The notes under the pieces: generated by a model | The model's database searches: none | What the model saw: the letters and a program-made list of their open reading frames with translations, nothing else | Told to the model about the DNA's origin: nothing | Made by a program: the position numbers and the translations under genes | Part shown: positions 30,148 to 40,022 of the stretch, in pieces | How the letters are laid out: every line of letters begins with the position of its first letter | Position numbering within the stretch: position 1 is the first letter of the stretch | DNA from: Pseudomonas orientalis | GTDB taxonomy: Bacteria; Pseudomonadota; Gammaproteobacteria; Pseudomonadales; Pseudomonadaceae | Assembly (NCBI RefSeq): GCF_001439815.1 | Contig: NZ_JYLM01000006.1 | Coordinates: 62,001 to 126,000, forward strand | Reading direction: 5' to 3' | DNA length: 64,000 nt

Positions 30148-32451
30148 TCAACGCGGCACCACCGGCTTGCGCGCAGGCTTGCCGCCCTTGCCCTTGGCCG
30201 CATCGGTACGTTCCTTCGCCGCCTGCTTGTTACGCGCCTGAGCCGCCGCCTTGGCTTGCTCACGCTTGTCCCACGGATTGCTGCCGTCACTGCCACGCGG
30301 CGGAAGGCCGGTGTGCTGGGTGAGGATTTTGGTGGTGGTTTCCTTGGCGACCTTGTGGCTGCCCACCGGCGTCGAGTTCTTGCGACGCGCGCTCTGGTAG
30401 CTGTCGGTGCTCGGCTGGTGCAGCGGGATCAGTTGGTCCTTGCCCGGCCCGATCAGGTCGGCGCGGCCCATGCGGGTCAGCGCTTCACGCAGCATCGGCC
30501 AGCCTTTCGGATCGTGGTAGCGCAGGAACGCCTTGTGCAGACGGCGCTGCTCTTCGCTCTTGACGATGGTCACCGCGTCGCTCTTGTAGGTGACTTTGCG
30601 CAGCGGGTTCTTGCCCGAGTGGTACATCGCGGTGGCGGTGGCCATCGGCGAGGGATAGAACGCCTGCACCTGGTCGGCACGGAAACCGTTGCCCTTGAGC
30701 CACAGGGCCAGGTTCATCATGTCTTCATCGGTGGTGCCGGGGTGGGCGGCGATGAAGTACGGGATCAGGTACTGCTCCTTGCCCGCTTCCTTGGTGTACT
30801 TCTCGAACATGCGCTTGAACTTGTCATAGCTGCCGATGCCCGGTTTCATCATCTGGTTGAGCGGACCTTCCTCGGTGTGTTCCGGGGCGATCTTGAGGTA
30901 GCCACCGACGTGGTGGGTGACCAGTTCCTTGACGTATTCCGGCGACTCGACGGCGAGGTCGTAGCGCAGGCCGGAGGCGATCAGGATCTTCTTCACGCCC
31001 GGCAACGCACGGGCGCTGCGGTACAGCTGGATCAGCGACGAGTGGTCGGTGTTCAGGTTCGGGCAGATGCCAGGGAACACGCACGACGGCTTGCGGCACG
31101 CGGATTCGATTTCCGGGCTCTTGCAGGCAATGCGGTACATGTTCGCGGTCGGCCCGCCGAGGTCGGAGATCACCCCGGTAAAGCCCGGCACCTTGTCGCG
31201 GATCTCTTCGATCTCGCGAATGATCGATTCTTCGGAACGGTTCTGAATGATGCGGCCTTCGTGCTCGGTGATCGAGCAGAAGGTACAGCCGCCGAAGCAG
31301 CCACGCATGATGTTCACCGAGAAACGGATCATGTCGTAGGCCGGGATTTTCTCCTTGCCGTACGCCGGGTGCGGCACGCGGGCGTAAGGCATGCCGAACA
31401 CATAGTCCATTTCTTCGGTGGTCATCGGAATGGGCGGCGGGTTGAACCACACGTCCACTTCACCGTGCTTCTGCACCAGGGCGCGGGCGTTGCCCGGGTT
31501 GGTTTCCAGGTGCAGCACGCGGTTGGCGTGGGCATACAGCACCGCGTCACCGCGAACTTTTTCCACCGAAGGCAGGCGGATCACGGTCTTGTCGCGGGTC
31601 ATGCGCGGGCTGGCCAAAATCTGTACGACCTTGGCTTCATCCGGGTCATCCACCGGACCTTTCTCTTGCTCGATGGCGCAGGCCTGGGTGTCCTGGGTGT
31701 TGACGTACGGGTTGATGATCTTGTCGACCTTGCCCGGACGGTCGATGCGCGTGGAGTCCACTTCGTACCAGCCAGCAGGCGTATCGCGACGAATGAACGC
31801 GGTACCGCGCACATCGGTGATGTCTTCGATCTTGTGGCCCCACGACAGGCGCTGGGCGACTTCGACGATGGCCCGCTCGGCGTTGCCGTACAGCAGGATA
31901 TCGGCGGTGGCGTCGATCAGGATCGAGTTGCGCACGCGGTCCTGCCAGTAGTCGTAGTGAGCAATACGGCGCAGGGAAGCTTCGATACCGCCGAGTACGA
32001 TCGGCACGTTCTTGTAGGCTTCCTTGCAACGCTGGCTGTACACCAGGCTCGCGCGGTCCGGGCGTTTGCCGGCCATGCCGCCTGGGGTATAGGCGTCATC
32101 GGAGCGGATTTTCTTGTCGGCGGTGTAGCGGTTGATCATCGAGTCCATGTTGCCGGCCGCGACGCCGAAGAACAGGTTCGGCTCGCCGAGCTTCATGAAG
32201 TCGTCTTTGGACTGCCAGTTTGGCTGCGCAATGATCCCGACGCGAAAGCCCTGGGACTCCAGCAGCCGGCCGATGATCGCCATGCCGAACGACGGATGGT
32301 CCACGTAGGCATCACCGGTAACGATGATGATGTCGCACGAATCCCAGCCAAGCTGATCCATCTCCTCCCTGCTCATCGGCAGGAATGGCGCAGGACCGAA
32401 ACATTCGGCCCAGTACTTGGGATAGTCAAATAACGGCTTGGCTGTTTGCAT
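30148..32451 (-). CDS. ygiQ: YgiQ family radical SAM protein
   Basis: The 767-residue protein begins at the ATG at 32451 (MQTAKPLFDYPKYWAECFG); a longer frame from 32553 is not conserved-looking. The UPF0313/YgiQ N-terminal domain contains VTGDAYVDHPSFG and GGIEASLRR. The radical SAM cluster is the CxxxCxxC in GCFGGCTFCSI near residue 380. The C-terminus is a low-complexity basic tail rich in Lys, Ala and Gln. The reaction of YgiQ is not firmly established. It is the last gene before the large LRR/NEL gene, which points the other way. Confidence 0.92.
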   Translation of the reverse strand: MQTAKPLFDYPKYWAECFGPAPFLPMSREEMDQLGWDSCDIIIVTGDAYVDHPSFGMAIIGRLLESQGFRVGIIAQPNWQSKDDFMKLGEPNLFFGVAAGNMDSMINRYTADKKIRSDDAYTPGGMAGKRPDRASLVYSQRCKEAYKNVPIVLGGIEASLRRIAHYDYWQDRVRNSILIDATADILLYGNAERAIVEVAQRLSWGHKIEDITDVRGTAFIRRDTPAGWYEVDSTRIDRPGKVDKIINPYVNTQDTQACAIEQEKGPVDDPDEAKVVQILASPRMTRDKTVIRLPSVEKVRGDAVLYAHANRVLHLETNPGNARALVQKHGEVDVWFNPPPIPMTTEEMDYVFGMPYARVPHPAYGKEKIPAYDMIRFSVNIMRGCFGGCTFCSITEHEGRIIQNRSEESIIREIEEIRDKVPGFTGVISDLGGPTANMYRIACKSPEIESACRKPSCVFPGICPNLNTDHSSLIQLYRSARALPGVKKILIASGLRYDLAVESPEYVKELVTHHVGGYLKIAPEHTEEGPLNQMMKPGIGSYDKFKRMFEKYTKEAGKEQYLIPYFIAAHPGTTDEDMMNLALWLKGNGFRADQVQAFYPSPMATATAMYHSGKNPLRKVTYKSDAVTIVKSEEQRRLHKAFLRYHDPKGWPMLREALTRMGRADLIGPGKDQLIPLHQPSTDSYQSARRKNSTPVGSHKVAKETTTKILTQHTGLPPRGSDGSNPWDKREQAKAAAQARNKQAAKERTDAAKGKGGKPARKPVVPR

Positions 32452-32681
32452 GACGGTGACCGGTGTTGAGATGAAAAATCGCGGGCGCGGAATATAGCAC
32501 AAAAAATAACCAATTCCGACGACTGTGGTCGGAAATATGCGTGACGATGCCACTGCCCGTGCTTTTCACCCCGCAGACATATGTACCCCTCCTGGTGAAG
32601 CCCCCCGCCCTACCGTTGCCCGATCTTTGACCAGCGCCCGACAGGCCTCAATGCCAGGCGCTCACACCGCGAGCACGGACC
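32452..32681. other. Divergent promoter region between ygiQ and the LRR/NEL gene
   Basis: These 230 bases must hold promoters for both genes. I found no hrp box (GGAACC with CCAC at the right spacing), no sigma54 element and no strong -35/-10 pair. The ribosome site of the NEL gene is weak (GAGCACGGACC before the ATG at 32682). Confidence 0.35.
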
Positions 32682-35600
32682 ATGACCACCTCCTCCATCA
32701 CGGCCGCCGAGGCTGAACCCTCCCTGTTGCTGACCAGCGAACACTGGTCCGAACAGCAGATCCTCAAGGCCATGCAAGCAAACGTGACCACATTCATGGG
32801 CAAACTTCCCCCTGACGAGCAACGGGAATACCTGCGCTTATGCAACGAGCATATCGAGCGCGAGCAGTTCTTGAGCACCGCCCTGAATGATTTCTACAAC
32901 GAATTGAACCAGCAACTGGTCGATGCGCTGCAAAGCACACTGAAAAGCAAGACAGGCAAACTGATCGACCCGCGCACCACCTACCTCAAAACTCGCGTGC
33001 GCCAATTGCCGATTGCCCACGACGACTTGCCGGCCAATGATCGCTTGAGCAACCAGGTGCGCATCTTCAAGGAAGACCTCAGCGTGCGCGAGTACGAACG
33101 CTCGATGACTTTGCTGGAGGCCGCGCACCGCAACTTCGGGTTCACCGCGTATTTTTCCACCGAAGAGCAGCGCGCCAGCTTTATCAGCGGCAACGCCCTG
33201 AGCGTAAAAGAATTCGTCGCGGTCGTGCGCAGTGTCGATTTCGGCAAGCGGATCGGCGATTACATTGAGAAAGCGTTCAAGAAGCGCCTGTCCAACGCGC
33301 TGTTCGGCCTGCAAGGCACCAAGCTGGTGATTGCCTTGCGTGATGCCTATCGCACCCGCGAGCCGTGGAGCATCAATGAGTGGGAGTTCAACAACCTCAA
33401 GAACGCGCTGTTCGATGCAAACATCCATTGGGACATGTACCAGCTGGACGCCGGTGGCGACAAAATAGCCATGCCGTTTTTCACCCGGCATTTTGACACC
33501 CCGGACGGCGCCTGCGTCTACAGCTACTTCCCGGACCGTCCGGACGGTGCGCTGCGTCGCCACGCCTCCCGTCAAGAGGCGGTGGACGACTTGCAGAAGC
33601 AGATTCGCAACGACGTGGGCCTTCAGCGTTTCGGCTGGTTCATGAAGGCGATTTCCTTGAACAACCAGGAAAAGCTCAGGACCTTCATCAAGCCGCTCAA
33701 GGTCAACCGCGATGAACTGTACTGGCATGCGCGCATTTTATACGACCTGTTCGCCAGCAAGACGCCCAATCGAGAAAAACTCTCCGTTGAAAAAATCGGC
33801 CCGGATACCCGTGCTCTGGCCCACACCCTGCCTGTCCGCCAGTCATGGCCCATTCAAGAAGACCTGATTCGACTGGCGCGCACCAATCAACTTGCAGACC
33901 GCGAGGCGGCAGTGGCCTTGCTCACCTACCTGGTCAGCGAAACCTTGTCGATGCTGCTGATCCCCGTGCCTGGTGGGGTAACTGGCATGAGCAAGGTCAT
34001 GCTGATAGCGATGATGGGCACTCTCGCGTATCAGACCGGCTCGGCCATCTCGGCGTTGCGGCGCGGGCAGCAGGCCGAGCTGGTGCAAGCAGTCGGGGAC
34101 ATTCTGGATCTGCTGGTGGGCCTGCGCTTGCAGGGCGTAGCCAGCAAATTATCGGCCCGACGCACGCGCAAACTGATGGATGCACTGGGTAACCCTCGGT
34201 ACGGAGTCGCGGCCAACGGCAAGCCCGGTTTGTGGTTCGTCGATGCCGAGCGCCCCATCGACCCGAACTTCCTTGACGGGGTGAAGCAGAATAGCCAGGG
34301 CGTGTTTGAGAAAAACACTTACAGCTACGCCAAGCTGGAGATAGACGGTAAAAGCAGGATCGTCGAAGTCAAACTGGACACCGGTTCCGGGCGCTATCGA
34401 CTGACGGGTGACGCTTCAAGCGTGCTGCCCTATATCACTTTTTTGCCAGCCCGCAACCACTGGGTGCTGGACCCTGTCGATACCCGCACCCTGAGCGACG
34501 CCCAGCTGCTGCAGCAGATGGTTTCGCCCAGCCAGTTGTCGCTGACCCCCGCAGCCTGCCAACGTGCACTGGACGTTGCAGGTGTGAATCGTCAAGGCTT
34601 GCAGGATATATGGTTCGGGCATCAGCCCGCTCCCGTGTCACTGATCCAGGCCATCGAGCACCAAGGCCGGTATGAATTGCAAACGACACTCAAATCGACT
34701 GACGACCCGACCATCAGCCTCCTGCGCCGGCGCTTCCCGGACCTTTCACACGCCAGGGCCGCCGACCTGCTGCAACAGCATCCATCACTGCGCGAGGCCA
34801 GCGAATACTCTGCATTGGCCGCGCCCGTTCGCGAAGCCATCCACAAGGGCCTTGAACAAAGCCTGATCACCGAAGCCTTGAGCGCGCTGTCAGCGCCCAA
34901 CGATCGCGAGCTCACCTCCCAAAGCGAGGCGCTGTTCAGCAACCTGTTGACGCTGCTGCCGGGCTGGCCCGACGACGTTGGCGTGCAGGTCTACCAAGGC
35001 GTGACCGATCAGGCAGGCCATATCGTGCGTCGTGGTGAACTGCTGGACACCTATGGCAATGACGACGCCGACAGCTTTGTGATGCTGGTCAAGTCCGGCA
35101 ACCGCTACGCCGGCTACCGGCCGGACAGTGGGGATCTGCAAATGGCCCCCTCCGCAGAAAACAGCCTGCTCGGCGCCACCTTGCGCACCCTCACTGACGC
35201 TCAACGCGCTGATCTGGGCCGCGAAATCCACGACACTCAAGGCTTGGCCAAGGATGTGCTCAAACAGGCTCACGTGCACCGGGAGTACCTGCATGAATTC
35301 CTGATTCCCTCGCGGGAATTGCCGCTGTCGAGCCAAAGTCTCAGTGCATTTCGGATAGCGCACAAGCAGTTGCCGAATAATGCCGATGCAGACGGCATCC
35401 ATGAGATGAGCCAGCGTAAATACGTGAACATTGATGACGGCACCTACCAAGTCATGCTGGATCGTGACGCCTCTTGCGCCACCCGCAAAGTCTGGCGCAT
35501 CGTCAAGCCGGACGATGCGGTCGCCATGGATGAAGGCAACGTCTATAACGGCAGTCGCGCCGGAGAAAGCCACGCCATCACGCGCAACGCTGCAAATGTG

Positions 35601-38501
35601 TGGGTAACCGCAGTGGTTGGCGCGCCTGGTGGAATGCGCCAGTCCGGGCATGCCTGGTCGTTCCACCGGCAATTGGCCAACCAGTTATCCGCCGCCGCCC
35701 ATCGGGTGCTCAGCCCGACCCGCCGTGTGCGCAAGCTATTTCCTTCCTTTACTGCGGAGCAGGTCAGTGCGTTTATTCAGGCGCTGGGGGACGATGTCAC
35801 GGGCCAGTTGGCGCAGCGGGAAAGCGAATATAGAACCCTCAAAAAAACATTGAAGGCCTGGGCACAGGCGGACGTATCCCAGCCGGCCGGCTGGGCGGAT
35901 GTGCTTATCGATGAGATCAAGCGTTGCTGGCGGCGCGAGACGGGGACAACCTTTAAAATGCCCCCGGGAAGCTTTGCGCTCCCAGCACTGAAAGCAGATT
36001 TCAGCCATGTTCAGGAGCTCGATCTTGTATCGGTCAACTGGTCGGAAGCGGCCGACGCTTTCATCAGCAACTTCCCTAACCTGGAACGGCTGCGCATCAC
36101 CCGTTCCACGCTCGACAGACTGCCCGCGGCTGTCGGTGAGTTGCACAACCTGACCTCACTGAACTTAAGTTCGAACAAAATCAGGCTGGATGCAAAAAGC
36201 GCGGAAACCTTTGCGACCCTCACCCGTCTCGAGCATGTCGACCTGTCGGAAAACCCGCTGGCAATCACCCCTGACTTCAGCGCCATGACCAGGCTGAAAA
36301 CCCTGGACCTCAGTAACACACAGATCGATCAATGGCCTGCCGGCCTCCAGAGCCAGCCCGCCTTGAGCCATCTCAACCTGCGCAGCAACGAGATACGGGA
36401 GATACCCCAGACGCATCTCAAACCGTCGGCCGAGCAGCTTGAAACCATCGCGCGGATCAACAACGTCACACAACTGCAGGGCAACCCGTTCCCCACCCAC
36501 TACTGGCGCGAATTCGACAGTTACTGGCGGCGCCTGGACAAGGATCGCCCCGACCTGATGGACGAAGCGATTGAAGGCGCGTTCGACAGTGGCAACCCTG
36601 GGGTGGACAGGTATCGCCAGCTGTATCCCAGCAAGAACACCAAGCAGGCCCGACAGTTTCTCTGGGGCTTGCCCGAAGGCGCCGTACCGGCGCAATTGGA
36701 CCGGCTGGAACTGGAGTACAACCAACTGCAATCTCAACTCGACGCCTGGACATTCTCGGGCGGTGGTCGACGCCAGGGCTACATCCGCGCAGGCCAGTTG
36801 GCAACCAATGCGCAAACCCGAAACGATCGAGACATAGCCCGGGAACGTATCTTGAGTTGCTGGCGACGGGAAACACCGCAGAAGCTGGCCAATGACGGCA
36901 CTCCAATCGGCCTGGAGCTTGACCTCAGTGGGCTGAGGCTGCCGAGCCTGCCGGATCTGGACGCAGATTTCAGCCATGTCGGCTCGCTCAAACTGAACAA
37001 CATGAACCTGAGCGCGTCGCCGGAGGGCTTCCTCACTCGCTACCGGCACCTACGCTGGCTGAACCTGGCAAACAACCAACTGCGCGAGTTGCCCCCGGCG
37101 CTGGGTGAAATGCACGGGCTTACTCGTCTTTTTCTACAAAATAACCAAATTCGCTTGAACGCCGACACTGCTCGCATCCTGTCCGAACGAACCACGCTCA
37201 GGGCACTATGGATGCAAGGCAATCCACAACTGGGCCTGTCACCCGACTTCAGCCAGATGACCGGTATCCGTTCGATTGATCTGTCCAGTACAGGCATCGA
37301 TACTTGGCCTGCGGGCTTGCTGGAGCAACCGTTGCTGGACACGGTGAACCTTGACGCCAATCGGATCACCGAAATTCCCGACGCCGTCATTGCCCCCAGC
37401 GACGCGCGCCTGGCGCAGTCGGCACAACTGAACGATGTGACCTCCGTCACCGGCAACCCCTTGTCCGACGATACGCTGGAACAGGTCATGAGTTACGCAG
37501 AGCGATTGGTTGACGCCGGCGTAACCGTAATCGGACGGCCTAACCGCCTGGTGGTCACGGCTACCAGCAACCGGCGCCCGGCAGCATTCAGAAATCGGGG
37601 TGACGAATCCTTCCGGCGGCTGACCCATGACCTGGCCTCAGACCAGGTACGCGCCAGACGAACCCAATGGAATACGTTACGCGAACAGGAAGGCGCCGAA
37701 CCGTTTTTCGACCTGCTCCGGCGCCTGGACCAACTGGGCACCGGCCAGGCGGATCATCAGCGAAGGGTGTGGGAGGTAATTGACGCCATCACCGAAAACA
37801 ACGCGGAATCCGAAGCGCTGCGCAAAGAAGTTTTTGAGCGAGCGGGAGAACCTGCGTGCTGTGATCGCGCAGCGTTTTCCTTCGGCAACCTGGAAACCAT
37901 CGTGCTGGTATACCGGGCGCGCACTCAGGCGCTGGATCAGTCTCAGGGCGCACACTTATCGGCACTGTCGCGTGGCTTGTTCCGACTGCACGAAGTGGAC
38001 AAGATCGCCGCCGCCGACATCCAGCGCAGCGAAGCGATAGTCAATGACCCTGCCATTGAGCAGGCGCAAAAGCTTCCCCACCGCAGACGCCTTGCCGAAG
38101 AGGTCGAAATCAGGCTGGCTTATCGCTACGGCCTCAAAGACCGCCTCCAATTGCCGGGGCAACCTCAACGCACCGCCTTCACCCACATGGCCGAGGTCAC
38201 ACCGGCAATGCTGGATGCCGCCTATGAAAGCGTCGTGGCGCTGGACAATTCGCCCGAAGAATTCCAAGCCCTGGTGTCCCGCGAATTCTGGCAGGTGTAC
38301 GTGACCAACAAGTACCAGACGCAGTTCGAAGCGCAACGCCAGCCTTTTCAGGAGCGCATTGACGCCCTGCGTGACAGCTTCAACGCTCACCTGCTGTCTG
38401 AAGCGGCTTATAAGGAGCAAACCGACAACCAGCAGGCGCTGCTTGCGATTGAGGAGGCCGAGCTTGTTCAAACACTGACAAGGCAAGAGCTGGCCGAATG
38501 A
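32682..38501 (+). CDS. Giant leucine-rich-repeat protein with dermonecrotic-toxin-like N-terminus and NEL E3 ubiquitin ligase domain
   Basis: The 1939-residue protein has four visible parts. Residues about 60-400 are helical and resemble the Pseudomonas dermonecrotic-toxin-like N-terminal domain. Residues about 407-460 include hydrophobic segments (TYLVSETLSMLLIPVPGG and VMLIAMMGTLAYQTG). Residues about 1018-1610 are two tandem copies of a module of about 296 residues, each with a helical start, a CWRRET motif and five or six leucine-rich repeats. Residues about 1630-1939 are a NEL-type E3 ligase domain with the active-site motif CCDR (Cys1726, Cys1727, Asp1728, Arg1729) followed by FSFGNLE, matching the CEDR...NL motif of Shigella IpaH and Salmonella SspH. 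IpaH-type ligases ubiquitinate host proteins, so this is a candidate eukaryote-directed effector. There is no signal peptide; the export route is not visible. It lies between ygiQ and dnaB. Confidence 0.88.
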   Translation: MTTSSITAAEAEPSLLLTSEHWSEQQILKAMQANVTTFMGKLPPDEQREYLRLCNEHIEREQFLSTALNDFYNELNQQLVDALQSTLKSKTGKLIDPRTTYLKTRVRQLPIAHDDLPANDRLSNQVRIFKEDLSVREYERSMTLLEAAHRNFGFTAYFSTEEQRASFISGNALSVKEFVAVVRSVDFGKRIGDYIEKAFKKRLSNALFGLQGTKLVIALRDAYRTREPWSINEWEFNNLKNALFDANIHWDMYQLDAGGDKIAMPFFTRHFDTPDGACVYSYFPDRPDGALRRHASRQEAVDDLQKQIRNDVGLQRFGWFMKAISLNNQEKLRTFIKPLKVNRDELYWHARILYDLFASKTPNREKLSVEKIGPDTRALAHTLPVRQSWPIQEDLIRLARTNQLADREAAVALLTYLVSETLSMLLIPVPGGVTGMSKVMLIAMMGTLAYQTGSAISALRRGQQAELVQAVGDILDLLVGLRLQGVASKLSARRTRKLMDALGNPRYGVAANGKPGLWFVDAERPIDPNFLDGVKQNSQGVFEKNTYSYAKLEIDGKSRIVEVKLDTGSGRYRLTGDASSVLPYITFLPARNHWVLDPVDTRTLSDAQLLQQMVSPSQLSLTPAACQRALDVAGVNRQGLQDIWFGHQPAPVSLIQAIEHQGRYELQTTLKSTDDPTISLLRRRFPDLSHARAADLLQQHPSLREASEYSALAAPVREAIHKGLEQSLITEALSALSAPNDRELTSQSEALFSNLLTLLPGWPDDVGVQVYQGVTDQAGHIVRRGELLDTYGNDDADSFVMLVKSGNRYAGYRPDSGDLQMAPSAENSLLGATLRTLTDAQRADLGREIHDTQGLAKDVLKQAHVHREYLHEFLIPSRELPLSSQSLSAFRIAHKQLPNNADADGIHEMSQRKYVNIDDGTYQVMLDRDASCATRKVWRIVKPDDAVAMDEGNVYNGSRAGESHAITRNAANVWVTAVVGAPGGMRQSGHAWSFHRQLANQLSAAAHRVLSPTRRVRKLFPSFTAEQVSAFIQALGDDVTGQLAQRESEYRTLKKTLKAWAQADVSQPAGWADVLIDEIKRCWRRETGTTFKMPPGSFALPALKADFSHVQELDLVSVNWSEAADAFISNFPNLERLRITRSTLDRLPAAVGELHNLTSLNLSSNKIRLDAKSAETFATLTRLEHVDLSENPLAITPDFSAMTRLKTLDLSNTQIDQWPAGLQSQPALSHLNLRSNEIREIPQTHLKPSAEQLETIARINNVTQLQGNPFPTHYWREFDSYWRRLDKDRPDLMDEAIEGAFDSGNPGVDRYRQLYPSKNTKQARQFLWGLPEGAVPAQLDRLELEYNQLQSQLDAWTFSGGGRRQGYIRAGQLATNAQTRNDRDIARERILSCWRRETPQKLANDGTPIGLELDLSGLRLPSLPDLDADFSHVGSLKLNNMNLSASPEGFLTRYRHLRWLNLANNQLRELPPALGEMHGLTRLFLQNNQIRLNADTARILSERTTLRALWMQGNPQLGLSPDFSQMTGIRSIDLSSTGIDTWPAGLLEQPLLDTVNLDANRITEIPDAVIAPSDARLAQSAQLNDVTSVTGNPLSDDTLEQVMSYAERLVDAGVTVIGRPNRLVVTATSNRRPAAFRNRGDESFRRLTHDLASDQVRARRTQWNTLREQEGAEPFFDLLRRLDQLGTGQADHQRRVWEVIDAITENNAESEALRKEVFERAGEPACCDRAAFSFGNLETIVLVYRARTQALDQSQGAHLSALSRGLFRLHEVDKIAAADIQRSEAIVNDPAIEQAQKLPHRRRLAEEVEIRLAYRYGLKDRLQLPGQPQRTAFTHMAEVTPAMLDAAYESVVALDNSPEEFQALVSREFWQVYVTNKYQTQFEAQRQPFQERIDALRDSFNAHLLSEAAYKEQTDNQQALLAIEEAELVQTLTRQELAE

Positions 38502-38514
38502 TCTTGGCCAGCCA

Positions 38515-39912
38515 TTATTCGTCGTCGTCGAAGTTATAACTGCCCGGCGCAAGGTTTTCAAAGCGTGTGTACTTGCCGATGAACGCCAGGCGGATAAACC
38601 CGATAGGGCCGTTCCGCTGCTTGCCGATAATGATCTCGGCGATGCCTTTGTGTTCCGTTTCGGGGTGATACACCTCGTCGCGGTACACGAACATGATCAC
38701 GTCGGCATCCTGCTCGATCGCTCCGGATTCACGCAAGTCGGAGTTCACCGGGCGCTTGTTGGGGCGTTGTTCCAGGGAACGGTTGAGCTGGGACAGCGCC
38801 ACCACCGGGCAGTTGAATTCCTTGGCCAGGGCCTTGAGGGAGCGGGAGATTTCGGAAATTTCGTTGGTGCGGTTGTCGCCGCTCGAACCCGGGATCTGCA
38901 TCAACTGCAGGTAGTCGATCATGATCAGCGCAATGTCGCCGTGCTCACGCACCAGACGGCGCGTACGCGCACGCATTTCGGACGGGCTGATACCGGCGGT
39001 GTCATCGATGAACAGCTTGCGGTCGTTGAGCAGGTTGACCGCCGAGGTCAGGCGTGGCCAGTCGTCGTCTTCCAATTGGCCGGAACGCACCTTGGTCTGG
39101 TCGATACGTCCCAGGGACGAGAGCATACGCATGATCAGCGATTCGCCAGGCATCTCGAGGGAGTACACCAGTACCGCCTTGTCGCTGCGCAGTACGGCGT
39201 TTTCCACCAGGTTCATCGCGAAAGTAGTCTTGCCCATCGACGGACGGCCGGCGACGATGATCAGGTCGGACGGCTGCAGGCCGCTGGTCTTCTCGTCAAG
39301 GTCGGTATAGCCGGTAGAGATACCGGTAATCGCCGCATCGGTGTTGAACAAGGTGTCGATGCGGTCGATGGCCTTGGTCAGCAGGTCGTTGACGCTGACC
39401 GGGCCGCCGGTCTTGGGCCGTGCTTCGGCGATCTGGAAGATCTGGCGCTCGGCTTCGTCGAGGATCTCGGCGGCGGTACGGCCTTCCGGGTTGAAGGCGC
39501 TGTCGGCGATTTCAGTGCTGATGCCGATCAACTGGCGCAGGGTGGCGCGCTCGCGGACGATCTGCGCATACGCCTTGATGTTGGCGACGGACGGCGTGTT
39601 CTTCGCCAGTTCACCGAGGTAGCCCAGACCGCCGACCTGGGAGGTCTGGCCTTCCTTGTCCAGTTGTTCGGCCAGGGTCACCACGTCGATTGGTGAGTTC
39701 TGGTCGGCCAGCTTGGCGATGGCGCGGAAGATCAGGCGGTGGTCATGGCGATAGAAGTCACCGTCCGAGACTTGATCCAGCACGCGTTCCCAGGCGTTGT
39801 TGTCCAGCATCAAACCACCGAGCACAGCCTGTTCGGCCTCGATGGAATGCGGCGGCACCTTCAGGGCAGCGGTTTGCAGATCGTATTGCTCAGGAGCGGA
39901 GATTTCGTTCAT
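38515..39912 (-). CDS. dnaB: Replicative DNA helicase DnaB
   Basis: The 465-residue helicase starts at the ATG at 39912 (MNEISAPEQYDLQTAALKVP); a GTG two codons earlier is the only alternative. The N-terminal helical domain (PPHSIEAEQAVLGGLMLD) is followed by a RecA-like ATPase with Walker A GRPSMGKTTFA near residue 205, Walker B IALIMIDYLQLM and the DnaB motif SLKALAKEFNCPV. It unwinds DNA ahead of the replisome and is loaded by DnaA/DnaC-type loaders. There is no intein. It lies downstream of the rplI terminator and ends 13 bases from the convergent LRR/NEL gene. Confidence 0.98.
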   Translation of the reverse strand: MNEISAPEQYDLQTAALKVPPHSIEAEQAVLGGLMLDNNAWERVLDQVSDGDFYRHDHRLIFRAIAKLADQNSPIDVVTLAEQLDKEGQTSQVGGLGYLGELAKNTPSVANIKAYAQIVRERATLRQLIGISTEIADSAFNPEGRTAAEILDEAERQIFQIAEARPKTGGPVSVNDLLTKAIDRIDTLFNTDAAITGISTGYTDLDEKTSGLQPSDLIIVAGRPSMGKTTFAMNLVENAVLRSDKAVLVYSLEMPGESLIMRMLSSLGRIDQTKVRSGQLEDDDWPRLTSAVNLLNDRKLFIDDTAGISPSEMRARTRRLVREHGDIALIMIDYLQLMQIPGSSGDNRTNEISEISRSLKALAKEFNCPVVALSQLNRSLEQRPNKRPVNSDLRESGAIEQDADVIMFVYRDEVYHPETEHKGIAEIIIGKQRNGPIGFIRLAFIGKYTRFENLAPGSYNFDDDE

Positions 39913-39936
39913 GGCCACTTGAAATTCGGGGTGTGT

Positions 39937-39975
39937 AAAAAAACAAAAGGCACGACCTGTAAACAGGATCGTGCC
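39937..39975 (-). terminator. Terminator of the rpsF-rplI operon
   Basis: Read on the minus strand, GGCACGATCCTG and CAGGTCGTGCC form a long stem with one bulged base and a TTTA loop, followed by CCTTTTGTTTTTTT. It separates rplI from dnaB. Confidence 0.85.
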
Positions 39976-40022
39976 CGATGTTAACCGGCTGGCACACGAG
40001 GTGCCAGTCAGTTAGGTGCGAC

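Noticed and set aside
32452..32681. hrp box for type III-controlled expression of the NEL gene
   Set aside because: No GGAACC followed at 15-16 bases by CCAC was found, so type III co-regulation is not supported by the promoter.
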